Shown here: one piece after another, positions 16,833 through 24,709 of the stretch
How the letters are laid out: each line of letters begins with the position of its first letter
Numbering within the stretch: position 1 is the stretch's first letter
Assembly: GCA_965205725.1 (NCBI GenBank)
Contig: OZ242189.1
Span: 2,108,001-2,172,000 of the forward strand
From: G965205725 sp965205725
GTDB lineage: Bacteria; Pseudomonadota; Gammaproteobacteria; Pseudomonadales; Halieaceae
Length of the DNA: 64,000 nt
Direction: 5' to 3'
Notes under the pieces: model-generated
Seen by the model: the letters and a program-made list of their open reading frames with translations, nothing else
Told to the model about the DNA's origin: nothing
The model's database searches: none
Translations under genes and position numbers: made by a program

Positions 16833-18497
16833 ATGAGTAAAGTCAAAATTGTTATTCTGGGCGGTGGATTCGGCGGTGTTTACGCCGCCAAAAGACTGCT
16901 CCAGCAGATAAAGCGCAGAACTTTGGACAATATAGAGGTCGAGCTAATCTCCGAGCGCAACTATCTGGTCTTTCACCCCCTGCTGCCCGAAGTGGCGGCC
17001 GGCACCATCAATGCCCAGGACGCCGTAACGCCGTTACGCCTGTTGTTAAAAGGCGCAAAGATTCGCCTGGCAGAAGTGACCGATATAGATTTTCAAAGCA
17101 AATGTGTGCATTTATTGCAGGGACAAAAACGGATCATTCAATCCCTCAATTATGATGAGTTGATTATTGCCTCTGGTCAGATCACCAACCTCTCGCTCCT
17201 ACCCGGTTTCGAACAGCACAGTATGCGCATGAAGGATCTCTCTGACGCACATCGTCTTCGCAATCACATCATAAACTGCCTGGAGATGGCGGACATCACC
17301 CAGTTTGAAGACATCAAGCGACGGGCGCTAACCTTTGTGGTTGTGGGGGGCGGTTTCTCCGGCGTTGAAACGATGGGTGAGTTAGTGGAAATGATTCGTC
17401 GAACTCTGCCCTATTACCCGCACATTGAGGCCAGCGAAATCCGGCCGATACTGATTCAGAGAGGCTCCCAATTACTGCCCGAAATGAACGAAAAACTCGG
17501 CAATTACGCCTGCCAGGCCTTACAAAAACGCGGTGTAGATATCAGATTGAACACGGGAATAGCGTCGGCAACTCAACATAGAGTTGTGACTGCGGATAGC
17601 CAAACCATAGAAACGATGACAGTCGTGATCACTATTGGCAACGGTCCATCGGCATTTGTCGAAAAACTGGGTATCAATTTGGAGAAAGGCAAAATAGTGG
17701 TCGACCGTCACCTGAGAGTTGTCGATACCCACAATGTATGGGCTCTGGGTGATACCGCGCTAATACCCCTGAAGAGTAAGAGCGACAATAATATTGGCGT
17801 CTATGCGCCCCCTACCGCACAGTTTACGGTCAAAGAGGCGGCAGTAGTTGCCGACAATGTTCTCGCCTCGTTGAATGATGAGGCGCTAGCACCCTTCGAC
17901 TACAAGCCAAAAGGTATGCTGGCTTCCCTGGGCAACTATGAAGGGGTAGCGGAAATTCTAGGGCTGAATATACACGGACTCCCCGCCTGGGTGATTTGGC
18001 GGGCGCTGTATATCGGCATGTTGCCGGGATTTTCAACTCGTCTGAGAGTCGCCCTTAATTGGGCCTTTGACTACTTTCTGCCGAGAAGTATTGTCCACTT
18101 GTCCGAGTTGCCCGGACATGGAACCCAGTATCTGCATTACCAAGCCGGCGACATTATCCTGCAGCCGGATCAGATCGTCGATGGATTTTATGTTGTTGCC
18201 AGCGGCCTTCTTGTTCTTGAGGTGCCGGACAAAATTTCTGGTCAGACCTTCCGACGTGATATCCGGCCAGGCGATCATATCGGTGAACAATTGCTGTCCC
18301 ATGGAAAGCTCAGTAGCTGTACGCTGACCGCTAAAAAAAATAGCGTCATTCTTAAACTGGATACAGAGGACTTTCTTCGAATGCGAAGTTGCTTCACTGG
18401 ATTCGACCAATACTTCAAACAGCTTGATCCTATGCGCTATTCGGAAGCACAGAGAAATCTGTCTGCGTCCGGGGATTCTGATCACACGCCGATATAG
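16833..18497 (+). CDS. NDH-2-type FAD/NAD(P)-dependent oxidoreductase fused to a cyclic-nucleotide-binding domain
   Basis: 554 residues. Residues 1-410 are a type II NADH dehydrogenase-like pyridine nucleotide-disulfide oxidoreductase: FAD motif ILGGGFGGVYAAKRLL, FHPLLPEVAAGTI, second Rossmann motif FVVVGGGFSGVE, and VWALGDTALIP near the FAD. A hydrophobic stretch (WVIWRALYIGMLPGF) follows, as in membrane-attached NDH-2. Residues about 430-530 form a cNMP-binding (CAP-like) fold: YQAGDIILQPDQIVDGFYVV, ASGLLVLEV, RPGDHIGEQLL. In true cNMP sites the cassette ends in R-(S/T)-A/C; here LSSCTLTAKKN lacks a clear Arg, so binding may be degenerate. NDH-2 enzymes of about 400-450 residues normally lack this domain. 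Confidence 0.85.
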   Translation: MSKVKIVILGGGFGGVYAAKRLLQQIKRRTLDNIEVELISERNYLVFHPLLPEVAAGTINAQDAVTPLRLLLKGAKIRLAEVTDIDFQSKCVHLLQGQKRIIQSLNYDELIIASGQITNLSLLPGFEQHSMRMKDLSDAHRLRNHIINCLEMADITQFEDIKRRALTFVVVGGGFSGVETMGELVEMIRRTLPYYPHIEASEIRPILIQRGSQLLPEMNEKLGNYACQALQKRGVDIRLNTGIASATQHRVVTADSQTIETMTVVITIGNGPSAFVEKLGINLEKGKIVVDRHLRVVDTHNVWALGDTALIPLKSKSDNNIGVYAPPTAQFTVKEAAVVADNVLASLNDEALAPFDYKPKGMLASLGNYEGVAEILGLNIHGLPAWVIWRALYIGMLPGFSTRLRVALNWAFDYFLPRSIVHLSELPGHGTQYLHYQAGDIILQPDQIVDGFYVVASGLLVLEVPDKISGQTFRRDIRPGDHIGEQLLSHGKLSSCTLTAKKNSVILKLDTEDFLRMRSCFTGFDQYFKQLDPMRYSEAQRNLSASGDSDHTPI

Positions 18498-18647
18498 GCA
18501 ACCTGCCACAAAATGAGTCCAAAGTATCTGCACTGCCATGCCAGCAAGTTTGAGGCAGTTGGTCAGGCACTCCCTCTAACAGCGTCTCAATTCGACTTCA
18601 TAGACTCGAATTTTGGCACCAATCGGCCCCAGTATTTAGAGGGCTAT

Positions 18648-19712
18648 TTACCGATCACAAATACGCACGCCATCCTGAAAGATCGCGCCCAATAGTAATT
18701 TATCCCGGTAGGGAACAGAAACGCTGACCGCCGAGAAAGTACTACCATCGTCTTCATAAACAATATCCACAGCTTCTGAGGCGGGGTCGACGCGATACAC
18801 ACGAGTCGGTGATAGCACGCTGGAGTCACTGAAATGGGAGAGCTGTTTTAAACCGTTATGATGATCGGCAATCCATAGCTGACCCTGTTCGCCGCGGATA
18901 ATATTGTCAGGGCTGTTGCCAGTGGCGATCTTGGTCTTCAGCGACAGGTCTGCGCTGGCTTTATCCCGGCTGTAGATTCGAAGAATGCCATCGCGAGAGC
19001 CTGTAACATAAATTTCAGAAGCGTCGGCACTAGCGGCAATGCCGTTGGCAAAGGCCAGGTCGCCAGCCACCTGGCGGGCGGTATTTCCGTCAAAGTAGGA
19101 CACATCACTATTTTTCAGTGCTAACAGCATCTCGACCAACATGCCGCCGTCTTCCATAGCCTTGCGGTCATTGGTGAAGTAAAACTGTTTGGGTCCGACT
19201 GCTACAAGGTCATTGGGTGAGCGAATGCCATCGTCTTCAAACCGGTCAATCAGTTCCAACTGGTCTCCGGCAATATTAAAGACATAGATATCGTGCCCGC
19301 CAGCGGGATTTTCGGGAATGTGGTGGTTAATGACAAAAAGCAGGGTGCGCTCGCCATCCTTGAATAGGCTAAGGCCGTGGGGATGGAAGGGTGACAGGCT
19401 TTCAGTACCCTTCATTTTTACCGGTTGGGGCTGATCCTGGTTTATATCGAGGCGGAAGATAGCGCCGTGCTCGCTGGGGTTGGTTTCATGGCCCCAGCGA
19501 TCATCCGAGGAGATGTAAGCCAAACCGGTGCTGTAGTCAAGTTCAATATCCTCGGAGCCAGGCATGCCGGTGATTACCTGACAATGTTTGGCATAGCTGC
19601 CCTCAATAGTGTTAAAGCCACCGAGCGAAGCGACGAGCCCCGCTGCCCCGAGAAGGATAGCAACGACTAACGCTGCGAATATAGACATAAATGTTTTCAT
19701 TTTTTTATTCAT
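18648..19712 (-). CDS. paraoxonase-like (SMP-30/arylesterase) beta-propeller hydrolase
   Basis: 354 residues. An N-terminal hydrophobic segment (about residues 7-30) looks like a signal anchor, as in eukaryotic PON proteins. Family motifs follow: GSEDIELDYSTGLAYISSD, FHPHGLSLF (with the catalytic-type His), SPNDLVAVGPKQFYFTND, and SPDNIIRGEQGQLWIADH, with Asn and Asp residues that would bind calcium. The C-terminus GAIFQDGVRICDR is typical of the family. It is probably a periplasmic lactonase/arylesterase. Start ATG 19712 has TAGGA 8-12 bases upstream. It converges on the NDH-2-like gene. Confidence 0.82.
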   Translation of the reverse strand: MNKKMKTFMSIFAALVVAILLGAAGLVASLGGFNTIEGSYAKHCQVITGMPGSEDIELDYSTGLAYISSDDRWGHETNPSEHGAIFRLDINQDQPQPVKMKGTESLSPFHPHGLSLFKDGERTLLFVINHHIPENPAGGHDIYVFNIAGDQLELIDRFEDDGIRSPNDLVAVGPKQFYFTNDRKAMEDGGMLVEMLLALKNSDVSYFDGNTARQVAGDLAFANGIAASADASEIYVTGSRDGILRIYSRDKASADLSLKTKIATGNSPDNIIRGEQGQLWIADHHNGLKQLSHFSDSSVLSPTRVYRVDPASEAVDIVYEDDGSTFSAVSVSVPYRDKLLLGAIFQDGVRICDR

Positions 19713-20000
19713 TATAAAATTCCTAACGGCTTACCAAAGCCTGCTGGTTGAGGGAGTAACGCAACGATCAACCGTTCGCTTTCTCTGAGCGGACAAGCTG
19801 GCTCGAAAAACACCTTTTTGTATCGTGTGGCCGCGAACAACACAATGGCCCGCACCAACACGCAGGCTATGCCTAAATAAAACTAACCGGTTTTTTAAAA
19901 GGTGGCGTTGTCATTTATTTTGTTTAGATCAAATGCCGTCAGACCCGCATCAGCACCCACGGTACATTAAAGGGGACCCCTTTGTCGAGACCAAGTCTTT

Positions 20001-20070
20001 TCCAATATAAAATGAGCCTGAAACGGAAGGAAGCGCGGCAAGCTGTTTCCACTATAAAGTGAGCCTGAAA
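20001..20070. repeat. short direct repeat, two copies
   Basis: TCCAATATAAAATGAGCCTG (from 20001) and TCCACTATAAAGTGAGCCTG (from 20048) match at 18 of 20 positions and are about 47 bp apart. Both continue with AAA. They may be remnants of an insertion-element end or of a duplicated promoter-like segment. Confidence 0.55.
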
Positions 20071-20206
20071 TAGTCCTTGTTGTCGTTCATGATCAGCGGA
20101 TGAAAACGATTATGAGCCTTGAACAATTGATTTCCATTGGCGCAATTCGTCAATGGGAGATCTTTGCACGGGCGCGGAGTTCAGTTGCCAGTGCGACACG
20201 CCATGA

Positions 20207-20299
20207 TTATGCAGCTAAGCACATAGCATCGCACACTTCATTGGGCGTTTTATAATCGAGTCATTGTCCAGGCCTGTTGTTGAGTCTATTTTGGATCAG
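20207..20299 (-). pseudogene. IS30-family transposase, C-terminal relic
   Basis: On the minus strand 30 codons read LIQNRLNNRPGQ, a TGA stop (20261-20263), then LDYKTPNEVCDAM and a TAA. The RLNNRPRK-x-LGYKTPNEVF block is the usual C-terminus of IS30-family transposases, so this is a decayed fragment. The rest of the element, including the DDE domain, is not present. Confidence 0.7.
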
Positions 20300-20503
20300 A
20301 GCCATTTTGGATCAGAGCAATGTCGTCGTCGCTTACTCTATCCAACAACTATAGCGTGGCGGAACTGCTGGAGAAGTTGAGGCTGGACGCCTGTTGAGCT
20401 TTCATTGTCGCTCCTGTTGGCAGCTAAAAAATGCCGACCCCGCAGGCGCTTCAGGCGGGGCATGAGGAGAGCCGTTTGGTGATTCGGCGAATAGCGCCTT
20501 GCT

Positions 20504-20947
20504 TCACGCAGGGGCGATCATCAGTGTCATCCCGTCGCTGCCAGTCACCTGTACCTGGCAGCCGGCCTCAATCGCACCCTCGCAGGTCACTTTCCAGCGG
20601 GTATCCCCCAGTTGAACCGATCCCTGTCCGCGCACGGTTTCTGCCAACTGAAACCGGGTGCCGATGAGCCGCGCCGCTCTATTGTTGAGGTCGGGCGCAT
20701 CGGTTTGCTGGTTAAACGTCTTGAAGAACCTGAGGTAGAGGAAGGTAAAGATGACCGCGCCTGCCGCGAACAAGATTAACTGCCATTCCCAACTGATGTC
20801 GACGAGCCACCCGGTGAACGCGGCCATGAGGATGGCGGACGCGGCGATGCCGATCAAAAAGCCGCCAGCGCCGAAGATCTCCAGCACCAGCAGGGCGGTG
20901 CCGATCACAAACCAGTGCCAGGGTTGTAGCTCGTTAAACAGGGCCAT
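20504..20947 (-). CDS. NfeD-family membrane protein
   Basis: 147 residues. Two or three transmembrane helices (about 10-35, 36-52 and 55-75), then a C-terminal NfeD OB-fold domain from about residue 85: RAARLIGTRFQLAETVRGQGSVQLGDTRWKVTCEG and VQVTGSDGMTLMI. Short NfeD proteins (YbbK/QmcA partners) act with an SPFH protein in membrane-domain organisation or quality control. Its SPFH partner lies upstream on the same strand, but 288 bp with repeats now separate the two genes, where such pairs are often directly adjacent. Confidence 0.9.
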   Translation of the reverse strand: MALFNELQPWHWFVIGTALLVLEIFGAGGFLIGIAASAILMAAFTGWLVDISWEWQLILFAAGAVIFTFLYLRFFKTFNQQTDAPDLNNRAARLIGTRFQLAETVRGQGSVQLGDTRWKVTCEGAIEAGCQVQVTGSDGMTLMIAPA

Positions 20948-20950
20948 GCC

Positions 20951-21047
20951 TAGGAGCCTCTGGATAGGTCAATGAACGGACAGCACAAGCGAAAAAAAGC
21001 CCATATTTGTGTTGTGAAATTTCGCAATAGAACCACTATTAAGTGCG
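20951..21047. repeat. dispersed repeat, divergent copy
   Basis: Begins TAGGAGCCTCTGGATAGGTC and ends with the shared tail CAATAGAACCACTATTAAGTG. Head and tail match the copies at 21097 and 22377; the middle is divergent. Confidence 0.4.
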
Positions 21048-21096
21048 TTTTTGCGACTTGATCTGGACATTTTTTCATCTCTACCAGAATCTCCCT

Positions 21097-21191
21097 GGGA
21101 GTCTGTCGGGCTTAACACTGTGCTACTGCGGAAACGCATAAATCAGTCATTTTTCACGGTCAATGTCGTTTAAATAGAACCACTGTTCGCC
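21097..21191. repeat. dispersed ~95-bp repeat, copy A
   Basis: Head GGAGTCTGTCGGGCTTAACA followed by CTGTGCTACTGCGGAAA; tail AAATAGAACCACTGTTCGCC. The head recurs at 21202 and 22377 and the tail recurs in the other long copies. It may be a solo IS end, a MITE or a REP-like element. Confidence 0.6.
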
Positions 21192-21201
21192 TCATCTGTG
21201 A

Positions 21202-21241
21202 GTAGGAGCCTGTCGAGCCTAACACCGTTCTACCGCTACGA
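21202..21241. repeat. dispersed repeat, truncated copy B
   Basis: TAGGAGCCTGTCGAGCCTAA followed by CACCGTTCTACCGCTACGAA, clearly the head of copy A. It runs into the stop codon of the SPFH gene (21236), so it either supplied or abuts the present C-terminus. Confidence 0.55.
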
Positions 21242-22192
21242 ACGGTCAAACTCGATAGACTCCTGGGAGTCTCCACCAGTCTTTTCGGTGACGGCTCTGG
21301 TGATCTCGGTAATACCCGCCAGCGAGCCTATCAGGTTGGCTGCCTCCAATGGAATCATCATCACCTTGTTGTTGCTGGAAGAGGCCAGTTCGCCCAGTGC
21401 TTCGGTGTATTTCTGCGCGATAAAGTAGTTGATGGCCTGAGACTCGCCTTCGGCGATGGCTTTGCTCACGACTTCAGTGGCTTTGGCTTCCGCTTCAGCC
21501 AAACGCTCCCGGGCTTTTGCCGCGAGGATGGCGGCCTGTAGTTCGCCTTCCGCCTTTAGAATCTTGGCTTGCTTCTCGCCCTCGGCCCGCTGAATTTCTG
21601 CTTCCCGCGCACCCTCTGCTTCCAGAATCTGGGCGCGCTTTTCCCGCTCGGCTTTCATCTGTCGGGCCATGGCTTCCACCAGGTCCTGGGGTGGGGTGAT
21701 GTCACGTATTTCGATGCGGGTGACCTTGATACCCCAGGGGTTGGTAGCCTCATCTACCTTGGTCAGCAGTTCGGCATTGATGCGGTCGCGGTTGGACAAC
21801 ATCTCGTCCAGTTCCATGGAACCCAGCACGGCGCGTATATTGGTCATCACCAGGTTCTGCATGGCGTGCTCGCGGTCGTTGACTTCGTAGGCGGCTTTCT
21901 CGGGTTCCTGAACCTGAAAGAAACACACCGCATCGGTGGTGATCATGGCGTTGTCGGAGGAGATGACTTCCTGGGGCAGGATGTCCAGCACTACCTCCAT
22001 CACGTTCACTTTCTCGCCGACGGTGTCGATAAAGGGCACAACCAGGTTGAGGCCGGGTTGCAGGGTTTTGGTGTAGCGACCGAACCGTTCCACGGTCCAG
22101 TTGTAACCCTGGGGTACCAGTTTGGCCCCGGCTATAACAACAGACAACGCAAATACCAGCGCCACCAGTGCAGCAATACTAAAGCCTTCCAT
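21236..22192 (-). CDS. SPFH/stomatin-prohibitin family protein (QmcA-like)
   Basis: About 318 residues from ATG 22190-22192; an upstream ATG at 22231 would add 13 residues in front of the membrane anchor. One N-terminal transmembrane segment (MEGFSIAALVALVFALSVVI), then the band-7 domain (RFGRYTKTLQPGLNLVVPFIDTVGEKV; DITPPQDLVEAMARQMKAEREKRA) and a long coiled coil rich in EAEGAREAEIQRAEGEKQA. It forms membrane-attached oligomeric rings and pairs functionally with the downstream NfeD protein. The stop codon coincides with a dispersed repeat, so the last few residues may be atypical. Confidence 0.92.
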   Translation of the reverse strand: MEGFSIAALVALVFALSVVIAGAKLVPQGYNWTVERFGRYTKTLQPGLNLVVPFIDTVGEKVNVMEVVLDILPQEVISSDNAMITTDAVCFFQVQEPEKAAYEVNDREHAMQNLVMTNIRAVLGSMELDEMLSNRDRINAELLTKVDEATNPWGIKVTRIEIRDITPPQDLVEAMARQMKAEREKRAQILEAEGAREAEIQRAEGEKQAKILKAEGELQAAILAAKARERLAEAEAKATEVVSKAIAEGESQAINYFIAQKYTEALGELASSSNNKVMMIPLEAANLIGSLAGITEITRAVTEKTGGDSQESIEFDRS

Positions 22193-22798
22193 TACTTGCT
22201 TCCCATCGACGGTTGATTTTGCATTGTACAAGAATCAACCCAAAGCTGTTGAAACAGTCTAGCATGGCTGCCGCATTATTTTCTGATGGTCATTATAAAT
22301 CACCCGAAAGTGCAGGCGTGTACAGTCGCACCAGGGTCGGCATGAACGGCATGGAGAAATTCAAGAAATCCATTACCAGGAGTCTGTCGGGTTTATTACG
22401 ACTGTTCTACTGCGAAAAGCCGGATTTGGCTCTTTTTTGCGCACTTTTTTGTTAAAAACAGAACCGCCATTCACCGAAAAATTACCCAAAAAATCGCTCA
22501 AATCGATCTTTCCCTCCTGGTGCTGAAACTCTGCCAGGCCAGCCAGAAGCGGGTGATATCAAGGTCAGAGGTAAGGCGGACAACGCTTATCATAACGAGT
22601 GCAAGGGGTTAGCAGTAACTGGGTGACACGCCTGAGATTCAAGGTGATTAGGCAACCTGTTGTGTGAGTTGTTGCGCAATATTCTACCTCGCTCGCCGCC
22701 TGACAGTTAGCATTGCACAAACACTTCTGACGTATTGATAGGATCACCCGTATAATTCGATGCTGTCGTCAACAATGAAATAAGCCATTGAGGTCTGT
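22193..22798. other. intergenic stretch with a repeat copy; no gene recognised
   Basis: This 600-bp gap contains repeat copy C (22377-22477) and, next to it on the minus strand, an open stretch reading AEFQHQEGKIDLSDFLGNF then SVNGGSVFNKK (about 22543-22430). That may be part of a former mobile element; I cannot assign it. A TATAAT at 22751-22756 could be the -10 box of the glycosyltransferase gene. Confidence 0.4.
22377..22477. repeat. dispersed ~100-bp repeat, copy C
   Basis: Head CAGGAGTCTGTCGGGTTTAT then TACGACTGTTCTACTGCGAAA; tail AAACAGAACCGCCATTCACC. It matches copy A in order and spacing of conserved blocks. A GCCGGATTTGGC hairpin followed by TCTTTTTT lies in the middle and could end transcription. 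Confidence 0.58.
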
Positions 22799-23653
22799 AT
22801 GAGTTCACTGTCTATTGTCATTCCCGCCTTGAATGAAGAAGCCGGTTTGCGCAAGACCCTGCCTTTATTGGTTGAATCCTATCCTCAGGCTCAGATTATT
22901 GTTGTGAATGACGGCTCCACGGACGGTACCTCGGATGTGTGCGAGGAATTCTCGGTGCGGGAGGTGAAGCATGTTTATACCAGGGGCAATGGGGCGGCGA
23001 TAAAGACCGGCGCCAGGGCGGCGACCGGAGAAGTTATTGTTTTCATGGATGGCGATGGCCAGCATTCCGCCGCTGCTATCAACCCACTGTTGAAAAAAAT
23101 TGAGGATGGCTACGACCTGGTCGTGGGTGCTCGTCAGGGCGTGAGCTCCCAGGCCAGCGTGGCCCGCTGGAGTGCCAATACCCTCCACAATTATCTGGCC
23201 AGCTTTATGGTGGGACACCGCATAGAAGATTTAACCTCTGGCTTTCGAGCGGTTCGCCGCGAGCTGTTCATGGAATTTTTGTATCTACTCCCCAACGGTT
23301 TTTCTTATCCCACAACCAGTACCATGGCTTTTTTCCGGGCGGGATACTCGGTTGCTTTTGTGCCCATTACCGTTGCCCAGCGGATTGGTAAAAGCCATAT
23401 TAATCTGCTGCGGGACGGAGTGCGTTTCTTCTTGATTATTTTCAAGATTGGTACGCTCTATTCACCGTTAAAAATTTTCTTTCCGCTGTCTTTGATTTTG
23501 ACCGGGCTTGGCGGCGTGAACTATTTCCATTCTCATATGACCGATGGTCGCTTCACGAATATGAGTGCCTTGTTGATACTTGCTGCGGTTATGGTGTTTC
23601 TGATTGGCCTTGTTTCGGAGCAGATCACTAATTTGATGTACAAAGACAGCTAG
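22799..23653 (+). CDS. glycosyltransferase family 2 (dolichol-phosphate mannosyltransferase-like)
   Basis: 284 residues. The GT-A fold shows LSIVIPALNEEAGLRKTLPLL, IIVVNDGSTDGTSDV, and VIVFMDGDGQHSAAAI with the metal-binding DGDGQ. The middle resembles polyprenyl-phosphate sugar transferases (RIEDLTSGFRAVRRELF, the DLTSGFR motif). Two C-terminal transmembrane helices (about 218-240 and 248-272) anchor it to the membrane. It lies 25 bp before a flippase-like gene, so it probably charges a polyprenyl phosphate with a sugar for envelope glycan synthesis. Confidence 0.9.
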   Translation: MSSLSIVIPALNEEAGLRKTLPLLVESYPQAQIIVVNDGSTDGTSDVCEEFSVREVKHVYTRGNGAAIKTGARAATGEVIVFMDGDGQHSAAAINPLLKKIEDGYDLVVGARQGVSSQASVARWSANTLHNYLASFMVGHRIEDLTSGFRAVRRELFMEFLYLLPNGFSYPTTSTMAFFRAGYSVAFVPITVAQRIGKSHINLLRDGVRFFLIIFKIGTLYSPLKIFFPLSLILTGLGGVNYFHSHMTDGRFTNMSALLILAAVMVFLIGLVSEQITNLMYKDS

Positions 23654-23678
23654 GAGTCTGTTTGGAGGCACACCGGCA

Positions 23679-24587
23679 ATGAAGTTATGGTCAGGGTTGC
23701 GTTATCTGCTGCTTGCCGTGGCAGTGACCTTGCTGTTTGTGCTGCTGATGCGCAGCGATACGGCTATGCTCTGGCAAACTCTGGCGGATATGTCCCTTAT
23801 CTGGTTAGTGCTGAGCCCGCTGTGCATCTTCATTAATTTTGCCTGTGCAGCCAGGCGGTATCAGGCATTGGTCGCTCCGAATATGCCGTACAAACAGGTT
23901 ATGGAGGCGGTTATGGCCAGCTTCCTGCTCAATTACGCCTCGCTGGTGCAGGGGCTGGGTATAGGCGCGAAAATTGGTTTGATGAAGGCCAGAAAGGTGC
24001 CAGTGAGCCGCTCCATGGCAGGGGTTGCCAGCGAGGTCGCTATCGATTTTCTATTTACCGCTGGAGTTGGCCTGTGCTTTTTGCTGTTCTACGGCGCTGC
24101 AATCCTGCCGGAATTTGATGCGTCTCGCTGGCCATATCTCCTGGTTGCGGTGCTGATATTGCCGCTGCTGGCAGTGGCGCTGCTGAGCGTTCGGTCGCGT
24201 TACCTGCAAGGCGTGGACCAGGAGTTCAGACAGATCCTCCACTCGGGCCGATGGCACTGGGTCATGTTGAGCACTCTGGGTATATGGTGCAGTGCAGGGG
24301 CTGGTTACTATTGTTTGATAGCGGCTGTTGGTGGTGGTGAGCAGGTCTCTGTCTTCATGGCGTTTTCTGCGATCTGCATCGGCTTCATTGTCGGGTTGGT
24401 TGCCATGGTGCCGGGTGGCATTGGCGTGCGCGAACTGACCTGGGCATACCTGGTGGGATTCGGCACGTTTTCTATTGAGGTGGCCAGCGTGCTGGCGGTG
24501 CTGTATCGCTTGTTGTCAATCGGTTTAATCGCCGCTATTTTGGGAGCGGGAAGGCTGGTGAGACATGGGAATCAGGACAGTGTCTGA
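23679..24587 (+). CDS. UPF0104/LPG-synthase-TM family integral membrane protein
   Basis: 302 residues with about eight hydrophobic helices. Family markers are the SLIWLVLSPLCIFINFACAA helix, RRYQALVAPNMPYKQVM, the MKARKVPVSRSMAGVASEVAID loop region and VAMVPGGIGVRELTWAYLVG (the PGG-x-G-x-RE motif). The family includes the membrane part of lysylphosphatidylglycerol synthase and presumed lipid/glycolipid flippases. No catalytic LPG-synthase domain follows. Close linkage to the GT2 gene argues for handling of a lipid-linked sugar. Confidence 0.85.
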   Translation: MKLWSGLRYLLLAVAVTLLFVLLMRSDTAMLWQTLADMSLIWLVLSPLCIFINFACAARRYQALVAPNMPYKQVMEAVMASFLLNYASLVQGLGIGAKIGLMKARKVPVSRSMAGVASEVAIDFLFTAGVGLCFLLFYGAAILPEFDASRWPYLLVAVLILPLLAVALLSVRSRYLQGVDQEFRQILHSGRWHWVMLSTLGIWCSAGAGYYCLIAAVGGGEQVSVFMAFSAICIGFIVGLVAMVPGGIGVRELTWAYLVGFGTFSIEVASVLAVLYRLLSIGLIAAILGAGRLVRHGNQDSV

Positions 24588-24630
24588 AATCAGTTGGCTG
24601 GCGAGAGCTGCGTGCCCCCTGTGCGGTTCT

Positions 24631-24677
24631 TCGCAGAGAAGTTCGCAGAGAAGTTCGCAGAGAAGTTCGCAGAGAAG
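24631..24677. repeat. 12-bp tandem repeat, four copies
   Basis: GCAGAGAAGTTC is repeated three times in tandem with a fourth partial copy (GCAGAGAAGGGT), in the short gap between the convergent membrane-protein and glycosyltransferase genes. Unit length and lack of spacers make it a simple minisatellite, not CRISPR. Confidence 0.85.
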
Positions 24678-24709
24678 GGTGAGGTACTCGAAGTCTATGC
24701 TGTGAGTGA

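Larger units (their letters stand above)
19713..20503. other. gene-poor stretch with relics and short repeats
   Basis: No intact gene is seen in about 790 bp. The region holds a duplicated 20-bp motif (20001-20070), an IS30 transposase relic (20207-20299), an immediate duplication of TTTTGGATCAGAGC (about 20289-20317) and short runs without conserved reading frame. It looks like a graveyard of insertions between the lactonase and nfeD. Confidence 0.6.

Noticed and set aside
24631..24677. Tandem 12-bp repeats taken as a CRISPR array
   Set aside because: Units are contiguous, without unique spacers, and far shorter than CRISPR repeats; no cas genes are present.
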